Origin: Pontibacter sp. Tf4
Lineage (GTDB): Bacteria > Bacteroidota > Bacteroidia > Cytophagales > Hymenobacteraceae
Direction: 5' to 3'
Assembly: GCF_014212495.1 (NCBI RefSeq)
Contig: NZ_JACKZC010000015.1
Location: 1-45,214 of the forward strand
DNA length: 45,214 nt
Below, in pieces: positions 40,550 to 45,214 of this stretch. Within the stretch, counting starts at the first letter, position 1. Every line of letters starts with the position of its first letter. The position numbers were made by a program, and so were the translations under genes. The notes under the pieces were generated by a model. The model made no database searches and had not been told where the DNA came from. It was given only the letters and a program-made list of their open reading frames with translations.

Positions 40550-42091
40550 ATGAACAAAACCTATACGTTGCTTGGCCTGTTACTGCAACCTGTGCTGGCC
40601 CAGAAAGCAAACACGGCAGCCACCCTCTCCAAACTTGATGCTTATTACCAGAAAGCCCTGAAAGAATGGAATGTGCCGGGCATGGCCATTGCTATAGTTA
40701 AAGACGACTCTGTGATTTTTGCCAAAGGCTACGGCGTGCTGAACGCTAACACCGGCGGCCAGGTAGATGCCAACACTGTTTTCGGGATTGCCTCTAACTC
40801 CAAAGCCTACACCTCGGCCGCGCTGGCTACATTGGTAGATGCCGGCAAAATAAAGTGGACAGACAAGGTGAACCAGTACATCCCGTACCTGAAACTATAC
40901 AACCCTTACGTTACCGAAAACCTGACCATTGAAGACCTGCTTTGCCACCGGGCCGGGTTCAAAACCTTCAGCGGCGACCTGCTCTGGTACAACACAACTT
41001 ATAGTCGCGAAGACATCATCCGCAGAATGCAGTACCTGGAGCCAGCATATGGGTTCCGCGATGGCTATGGTTACTCCAACCTGATGTTTATTACAGCCGG
41101 CGAAGTAATTGAGAACGTAACCGGCAAAACCTGGGAAAACTACATAAAAGAAACATTCTTTCAGCCGCTGGGTATGAACCGCTCTTACACGTCGGTAAAC
41201 GATCTGAAAGGGGTGCAGAATGTAGCCTCACCGCATGGCTCTGACAAGGATGACAAACCGTTTGCCACTACCTTTAACGCCTGGGATAACTGGAACCCGG
41301 CAGCCGGGATTTTTACCAGCGTAAACCAGCAGGCCCAGTGGATGCGCCTGCAGCTTAACCGCGGTACCTACAAAGGCAAACAGATATTTAGCGAAGACGC
41401 CAGCCGCCACATGTGGCAGGCACATAACCCGTTCCCGGTATCTAAAGCAGCGGAAGAGTACATGCCGTCCACGCACTTTAATGCTGCTGGCCTGGGCTGG
41501 TTTGTAAGCGACTACGAAGGTCGTAAACTGGTATACCATGGCGGTGGCCACGAAGGCATGAACAGCCGCACTGTACTGGCGCCGGAAGAGAACCTGGGCA
41601 TCGTGATCCTGACCAACAGCATGAGCAGCATTATGACGCCACTTGCCAACTATACCCTGGACCAGTTCTTTGGCTTGCAGAACAGCCGCGACTGGAGCCA
41701 GCAAATGCTGGATGGCATGGCAAAGGCTAAGAAAGCACAAGCCGAGGCAGAAGCCAAGAAACCAAAAGAGAAGAAGCGTAAAAGCAAGCCAACCATGGAC
41801 CTGAACGCCTACACCGGTACCTACCGCAGCCAGCTTTACGGCGATGCTATAGTTACCCTGAAAAATGGCAAACTGGACCTGCAGCTGGCCCCTGCCCCAG
41901 CGCTGGGCGGCACCCTGAACCACTGGCAGCACGACATTTTTGACCTGGACTGGAAAACAGACTATGCCCTGCTCACGCCTACCCGCGCACGGTTTCTGGT
42001 GGGCGAAGACGGAACTATAAGCCAGCTGCGCCTGGATGCCAACAACCCCGACTTCCACTTTGATGAACTGAAGTTTGAGCGCGTAAAGTAA
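40550..42091 (+). CDS. Secreted serine hydrolase, beta-lactamase (class C/ DD-peptidase) fold with DUF3471 C-terminal domain
   Basis: Short signal peptide (MNKTYTLLGLLLQPVLAQ), then the class C beta-lactamase-like fold: nucleophile motif SNSK (Ser82, Lys85), the YSN triad (GYGYSNLM, about 174) and HGG in KLVYHGGGHEGMN (about 327). A charged linker (KAKKAQAEAEAKKPKEKKRKSK) leads to a DUF3471 beta-barrel domain (YTGTYRSQLYGDAIVTL, about 420-510). Such proteins act as esterases, peptidases or transpeptidase-like enzymes; drug resistance is not implied. Total 513 residues. The nuo genes upstream are in the same orientation but separated by repeat-rich DNA. Confidence 0.9.
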   Translation: MNKTYTLLGLLLQPVLAQKANTAATLSKLDAYYQKALKEWNVPGMAIAIVKDDSVIFAKGYGVLNANTGGQVDANTVFGIASNSKAYTSAALATLVDAGKIKWTDKVNQYIPYLKLYNPYVTENLTIEDLLCHRAGFKTFSGDLLWYNTTYSREDIIRRMQYLEPAYGFRDGYGYSNLMFITAGEVIENVTGKTWENYIKETFFQPLGMNRSYTSVNDLKGVQNVASPHGSDKDDKPFATTFNAWDNWNPAAGIFTSVNQQAQWMRLQLNRGTYKGKQIFSEDASRHMWQAHNPFPVSKAAEEYMPSTHFNAAGLGWFVSDYEGRKLVYHGGGHEGMNSRTVLAPEENLGIVILTNSMSSIMTPLANYTLDQFFGLQNSRDWSQQMLDGMAKAKKAQAEAEAKKPKEKKRKSKPTMDLNAYTGTYRSQLYGDAIVTLKNGKLDLQLAPAPALGGTLNHWQHDIFDLDWKTDYALLTPTRARFLVGEDGTISQLRLDANNPDFHFDELKFERVK

Positions 42092-42108
42092 CCGCCACCA
42101 ACTATAAA

Positions 42109-42146
42109 TACAAAAGCCGTACCTTGCAGTGCGGCTTTTGTATTTT
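42109..42146 (+). terminator. Serine hydrolase terminator
   Basis: Stem ACAAAAGCCG (42110-42119) / CGGCTTTTGT (42132-42141), perfect 10 bp, followed by a T-run; starts about 20 bases after the stop. Confidence 0.88.
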
Positions 42147-42162
42147 CTTACTATTATTTAAG

Positions 42163-42258
42163 CTAAGATACTATCACGGCGATACTGCCGATAATGGCAA
42201 AGTATCCTGCTATAATCCAGTAAGCTAACTCTTCATCATTTTGGTAGACTTTTTTCAT
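42163..42258 (-). CDS. Putative small single-pass membrane protein, 31 residues
   Basis: An ATG at 42258 opens MKKVYQNDEELAYWIIAG, continues YFAIIGSIAVIVS and stops at 42163. A charged N-terminus (KK, DEE) followed by a hydrophobic span of about 18 residues fits a small inner-membrane protein. An AAAGG stretch lies about 10 bases upstream. It lies in otherwise gene-free DNA on the minus strand, downstream of ettA on the same strand but beyond its terminator, so it needs its own promoter. Too short to be certain. Confidence 0.4.
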   Translation of the reverse strand: MKKVYQNDEELAYWIIAGYFAIIGSIAVIVS

Positions 42259-42466
42259 AATAAACAACCTTTAATCATTTAACAACTGATTTATACCTTT
42301 GGCTGTTTGTATATTAGAGTTTACGCGTATTAACAGGATATGTTAACATAAGGTATAGGAATGTTAGTAAAAGCCCCTCAGGAGATGAGTACAACTTTAT
42401 TTACGCTGTAAAAAGCAGAGAGCGAGTAACATAAATAACTATAAGAATATAAATTTTACTATATAT

Positions 42467-42496
42467 AAAAAGCCCGTTACATTGCTGCAACGGGCT
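42467..42496 (-). terminator. ettA terminator
   Basis: On the minus strand AGCCCGTT (42471-42478) pairs with AACGGGCT (42489-42496), then four T; about 40 bases past the ettA stop. Confidence 0.8.
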
Positions 42497-42533
42497 TCTA
42501 TATTCAGGCTAAAAATTCGTAATTCGTAATTCT

Positions 42534-44204
42534 TTAAACCAGCTTTTTATAACGGATGCGCTTCGGCTCTACATCGCCCATGCGCTTCTTCTTGTTCTCT
42601 TCGTAATCGGTATAGTTACCTTCAAACCAGTACACCTGCGAGTCGCCTTCAAAAGCTAGGATATGCGTACAGATACGGTCCAGGAACCAGCGGTCGTGGG
42701 AGATGATAACGGCGCAACCGGCAAAGTTCTCCAGGGCATCTTCCAGGGCACGGATCGCGTTCACGTCCAGGTCGTTGGTAGGCTCATCGAGCAACAGTAA
42801 GTTGCCGCCTTCTTTCAGTGTCATGGCCAGGTGCACGCGGTTACGTTCCCCACCCGATAGTTTGTCTACTTTCTTTTCTTGGTCGGCACCGGTAAAGTTA
42901 AACTTGCTGACATAGGCACGGGAGTTAACCTGTCGGCCAGCCAGCAGCATGTGCTCGGTACCGCCGGTTATCACTTCAAACACAGACTTATTGGCATCGA
43001 GCTGCGCGTGCTCCTGGTCTACATAAGAGATCTGCACCGTTGAGCCTACAGTAAATTCGCCTGCATCCGGCTTTTCCTGGCCGGTTATCAGCTTAAACAA
43101 GGTAGTTTTACCAGCACCGTTCGGGCCGATGATACCAACTATACCACCCTGTGGCAGCGAGAAGTTCAGGTTTTCGAACAGCAGTTTATCGCCATACGCT
43201 TTGCTGATGTTGTGCGCATCTATTACCTGAGAGCCCAGGCGCGGACCATCCGGAATGAAGAGTTCCAGCTTTTCTTCTTTCTGCTTGGCATCTTCGCCGG
43301 CCAGTTTATCATACTGGCTGATACGCGCTTTAGACTTGGCATGACGGGCTTTTGGCGCCATACGCACCCACTCCAGCTCGCGTTGTAAGGTTTTCTGGCG
43401 TTTGCTTTCGGTCTTCTCTTCCTGTGCCAGACGGCCAGCCTTTTGCTCCAGCCAGCTGCTATAGTTGCCTTTCCATGGAATACCTTCGCCGCGGTCCAGC
43501 TCCAGAATCCAGCCAGCTACATTGTCCAGGAAGTAACGGTCGTGGGTTACAGCAATTACAGTACCTTTATACTGCTGCAAATGCTGCTCCAGCCAGTCCA
43601 CCGATTCGGCATCCAGGTGGTTGGTAGGCTCATCCAGCAACAATACATCCGGCTCCTGCAACAGCAGGCGGCAAAGGGCCACGCGGCGCTTCTCACCACC
43701 CGATAAGTTACCTATAATGGCATCTTCCGGCGGGGTTCTAAGTGCGTCCATGGCGCGCTCCAGGCGGTTATCCAGTTCCCAGGCGTTGTGGTGGTCCAGC
43801 TTTTCCTGCACTACTCCCTGGCGCTCGATCAGCTTGTTCATTTCGTCGTCCGTCATTTCTTCGGCAAACTTCATGTTTATCTCATCGAACTCTTTCAGCA
43901 GGGCTACCACTTCGGCTACGCCTTCTTCTACTATCTCGCGCACGGTCTTGGTCGGGTCCAGCTGCGGCTCCTGCTCCAGGTAACCCACACTATAGCCCGG
44001 GCTCCAGACTACTTCACCCTGTATCTGCTTATCAACACCGGCAATGATCTTTAACAGGCTTGATTTACCGGAACCATTAAGGCCCAGCACGCCAATTTTA
44101 GCCCCGTAGAAAAACGACAGGTAAATGTTTTTAAGTACTTGTTTTTGAGGTGGGTAAATTTTACTTACACCAGCCATCGAGAAAATGATTTTTTCGTTGC
44201 TCAT
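42534..44204 (-). CDS. ettA: Energy-dependent translational throttle protein, ABC-F type
   Basis: EttA binds the ribosomal E site and controls the first steps of elongation according to energy status. Two ATPase domains are seen: first Walker [10 protein letters not shown], signature LSGGEKRR and Walker [12 protein letters not shown]; second [17 protein letters not shown] and [11 protein letters not shown]. The EttA arm (about 95-140: [20 protein letters not shown]) and the linker with [17 protein letters not shown] are typical, as is the start [20 protein letters not shown]. At 556 residues it is full length. It is transcribed away from the DUF349 gene, with its own terminator. Confidence 0.96.
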   Translation of the reverse strand: MSNEKIIFSMAGVSKIYPPQKQVLKNIYLSFFYGAKIGVLGLNGSGKSSLLKIIAGVDKQIQGEVVWSPGYSVGYLEQEPQLDPTKTVREIVEEGVAEVVALLKEFDEINMKFAEEMTDDEMNKLIERQGVVQEKLDHHNAWELDNRLERAMDALRTPPEDAIIGNLSGGEKRRVALCRLLLQEPDVLLLDEPTNHLDAESVDWLEQHLQQYKGTVIAVTHDRYFLDNVAGWILELDRGEGIPWKGNYSSWLEQKAGRLAQEEKTESKRQKTLQRELEWVRMAPKARHAKSKARISQYDKLAGEDAKQKEEKLELFIPDGPRLGSQVIDAHNISKAYGDKLLFENLNFSLPQGGIVGIIGPNGAGKTTLFKLITGQEKPDAGEFTVGSTVQISYVDQEHAQLDANKSVFEVITGGTEHMLLAGRQVNSRAYVSKFNFTGADQEKKVDKLSGGERNRVHLAMTLKEGGNLLLLDEPTNDLDVNAIRALEDALENFAGCAVIISHDRWFLDRICTHILAFEGDSQVYWFEGNYTDYEENKKKRMGDVEPKRIRYKKLV

Positions 44205-44540
44205 GCTATGCTTTTGTGAGGTTATACTTCGGTAAGTGGCTCCGGAAAAATTATACTGTTACGCCCGTGCCACCGTTGTTTTATCAACTACATACAAATA
44301 TCGTAAAATTTCATGCATTTACCTTTCAGTTTATTGCGCCGAAATCGTTAAACTTGTAACATACGAATGGGCTAAGTATACTTATACTTGCTTTGCAACC
44401 AGTATTACCAGCAAACAGTACAGGGACCTTCGGTCATAAACTGCTACTATAACGCTACCGGTAAAGCTGCGTATGCTAAAGTTAGTTTAAAAAAGTGCTC
44501 TTACCCTATATTTTCTACGCATAACCCGATCCATACAAAA
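44205..44540. other. Intergenic region upstream of ettA and the DUF349 gene
   Basis: Divergent promoters are expected here, but only weak matches are seen (TTGCTTTG at about 44390 on the plus strand). An open frame runs from 44388 into the DUF349 gene; the extra 51 codons do not resemble the family. Confidence 0.4.
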
Positions 44541-45110
44541 ATGGAAAACAACGATCTATTGGAAGAAGCCAGAAAGTATGGCTTTATTCAGGACCAGCAG
44601 GTGTGGTTAAAACCCTTTATGAACTACCCGGCCCGCCAGGTTGGCGATGTTAAAGAATCTGAGGACGACTCGCTGGTGTATTTTGCGAAGCGTTTTGAGA
44701 TGTTCCGCGACAAAGTAAACAACCTGCTGGAGCGCATCGCCTCTTCTGAAAACAAAGGCTCCTTCCTGATGAAAGTGCTTCATATGAAAGAGCAGGTAGG
44801 CAACTACGATGCCCTTGGCGACTTTGAAGCCATGTATCATATCCTTGGCAAAGCCGAGGAAGATATAAATGAAACTATAAAACAGAACCGCGAAAAGAAC
44901 CTGGCCATCAAAATAGGCCTGATAAAAGAAGCGGAAGCCCTGCAGGATAGTATCGACTGGAAAGAAGCATCGGAGAAACTGAAAGAACTCCGCTCTACCT
45001 GGATTAAAACCGGCCCTGTAGACAAAGAGCTGACCGAGGAGATTGAAGAGCGCTTTAAAACTCCGATCGAGGCCTTTTTTGAGCGCATGTCCCGTCCTAA
45101 AATAGGTTGA
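44541..45110 (+). CDS. DUF349 protein, N-terminal part, probably cut off by an IS element
   Basis: The start at 44541 (MENNDLLEEARKYGFIQDQQVWLKPFMN) matches the family. The 189-residue product contains VKESEDDSLVYFAKRFE, NKGSFLMKVLHMKEQV and one DUF349-like helical unit (DWKEASEKLKELRSTWIKTGPV). Family members in Bacteroidetes as I know them are several hundred residues long with several DUF349 units, and they continue after the FFExR-like point. Here the family-like sequence stops at FFERMS, followed by RPKIG and a stop, exactly where an IS3-like left end starts. So the gene is likely truncated; the remainder should lie past the right edge. DUF349 function is unknown. Confidence 0.7.
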   Translation: MENNDLLEEARKYGFIQDQQVWLKPFMNYPARQVGDVKESEDDSLVYFAKRFEMFRDKVNNLLERIASSENKGSFLMKVLHMKEQVGNYDALGDFEAMYHILGKAEEDINETIKQNREKNLAIKIGLIKEAEALQDSIDWKEASEKLKELRSTWIKTGPVDKELTEEIEERFKTPIEAFFERMSRPKIG

Positions 45111-45214
45111 CATTAAAATTAACCTATTATGGAAAAAGTAGCAGAGAAAAAAAGCAAGCGTAGTCAGCGCGATTATACCTTAGGCTTTAAGCTCCAGGTA
45201 GTGGCTGAGGTGGA
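45088..45214 (+). mobile_element. Left end of an IS3-like insertion sequence
   Basis: The proposed tip is TGTCCCGTCCTAAAATAGG at 45088, starting with the TG dinucleotide usual for IS3-family ends. A hairpin of AATAGGTT (45101-45108) with AACCTATT (45121-45128) lies before the transposase start. The right end is outside the window. Tip position is inferred from where the DUF349 match stops. Confidence 0.55.
45129..45214 (+). CDS. IS3-family transposase OrfA, N-terminal fragment at the window edge
   Basis: The open frame from the ATG at 45129 reads MEKVAEKKSKRSQRDYT and LGFKLQVVAEVE before the window ends. The basic start and the Y(T/S)LxFKLxVVxEVE motif begin the helix-turn-helix of OrfA in IS3-family elements, which provides DNA binding before frameshifting into OrfB. 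Only 28 complete codons are visible. Confidence 0.7.
   Translation, partial: MEKVAEKKSKRSQRDYTLGFKLQVVAEV

Larger units (their letters stand above)
42092..42533. other. Intergenic region between the serine hydrolase and ettA
   Basis: It holds two terminators (42109-42146 and 42467-42496), the 31-codon ORF, and an AT-rich middle (42270-42470). Just before the ettA stop is a short tandem ATTCGTA repeat (42511-42530). Confidence 0.5.
211..43996. repeat. Highly iterated palindrome AACTATAGTT (core CTATAG) across the window
   Basis: By eye about 97 CTATAG copies lie between 211 and about 43996. At least 14 are the full palindrome AACTATAGTT, at 6257, 6968, 8367, 9046, 13087, 15114, 24895, 28271, 28339, 28810, 32506, 38353, 38432 and 39170. 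Most of the rest carry one full half (AACTATAG or CTATAGTT). Many near-copies (TTATAGTT) also occur. In genes the motif is usually read as Ile-Val through ATA-GTT. Tandem pairs at 8-base spacing occur at 21983, 22328, 29934, 30013 and 38007. Confidence 0.9.

Noticed and set aside
41228..42058. Minus-strand open frame of 276 codons
   Set aside because: Antisense shadow of the serine hydrolase, which has SxxK, YSN and HGG motifs.
40550..42091. Antibiotic-resistance beta-lactamase
   Set aside because: The DUF3471 tail and overall layout fit the broad serine hydrolase/DD-peptidase-like group; resistance cannot be claimed from the fold.
44388..44540. Longer N-terminus for the DUF349 protein
   Set aside because: The extra 51 residues do not resemble the family and the ATG at 44541 gives the family start.

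Overview
The window looks like chromosome of a Bacteroidetes bacterium of the Cytophagales, most likely near Pontibacter/Hymenobacteraceae (inference). Support: TAnnTTTG-type promoters with few Shine-Dalgarno sites, a SusC/FecA-style TonB receptor with a carboxypeptidase-like N-terminal domain, a PorP/SprF + OmpA + gliding-type C-terminal-domain (type IX secretion) operon, a fused E1 alpha-beta 2-oxoacid dehydrogenase, a YtxJ-type bacillithiol protein and DUF4407. Apart from an insertion sequence starting at the right edge, no phage, plasmid, CRISPR, tRNA or rRNA was seen.

Layout. 1-4800: an AlaDH/PNT-like (Lys1-like) dehydrogenase and gcvP. 5093-8438: a small secreted protein, a DUF4136-like lipoprotein and a TonB-dependent receptor. 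8585-14742: a three-gene minus-strand operon (ice-binding-like modular adhesin, PorP/SprF, OmpA/PD40). 15131-20327: lipA, an outer-membrane-like protein, OsmC, then a minus-strand run of E1 alpha-beta, two small exported proteins and ytxJ. 20530-26402: M16 peptidase, a 945-base repeat island, ispF, M28 peptidase, LutB-like ferredoxin protein. 26548-28135: an AsnRS paralogue without anticodon domain, divergent from an AsnC/Lrp regulator. 28348-33541: aminotransferase, a second repeat island, DUF4407, a lipoprotein, L-serine dehydratase alpha. 33747-37762: acylphosphatase, an AT-rich exonuclease-BRCT gene, Crp-like regulator, DinB, thioredoxin-NHL protein. 37763-40415: a third repeat island, then nuoABC only. 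40550-45214: serine hydrolase, a 31-residue membrane ORF, ettA, and a DUF349 gene that seems cut by an IS3-like element.

Metabolic thread: gcvP, lipA and E1 alpha-beta all belong to lipoate-dependent chemistry, and serine dehydratase and the aminotransferase connect to the same glycine/serine/pyruvate node, although the genes are not one operon.

The most unusual signal is not a gene. The palindrome AACTATAGTT and its core CTATAG recur all over the window: about 97 CTATAG by eye, where about 11 are expected for a random hexamer, and at least 14 full 10-mers where about 0.04 are expected. Copies lie in genes, between genes, across stop codons and in terminator loops. This resembles the HIP1 highly iterated palindrome of cyanobacteria but with a different sequence. 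Copies are densest in three intergenic islands (21796-22740, 29608-30308, 37763-38652), which are mosaics of small hairpin repeat families, some with compensatory base changes between copies. A second pattern is AT-rich simple-motif inverted repeats at gene borders, which at two loci have been read into the C-terminal tails of proteins.
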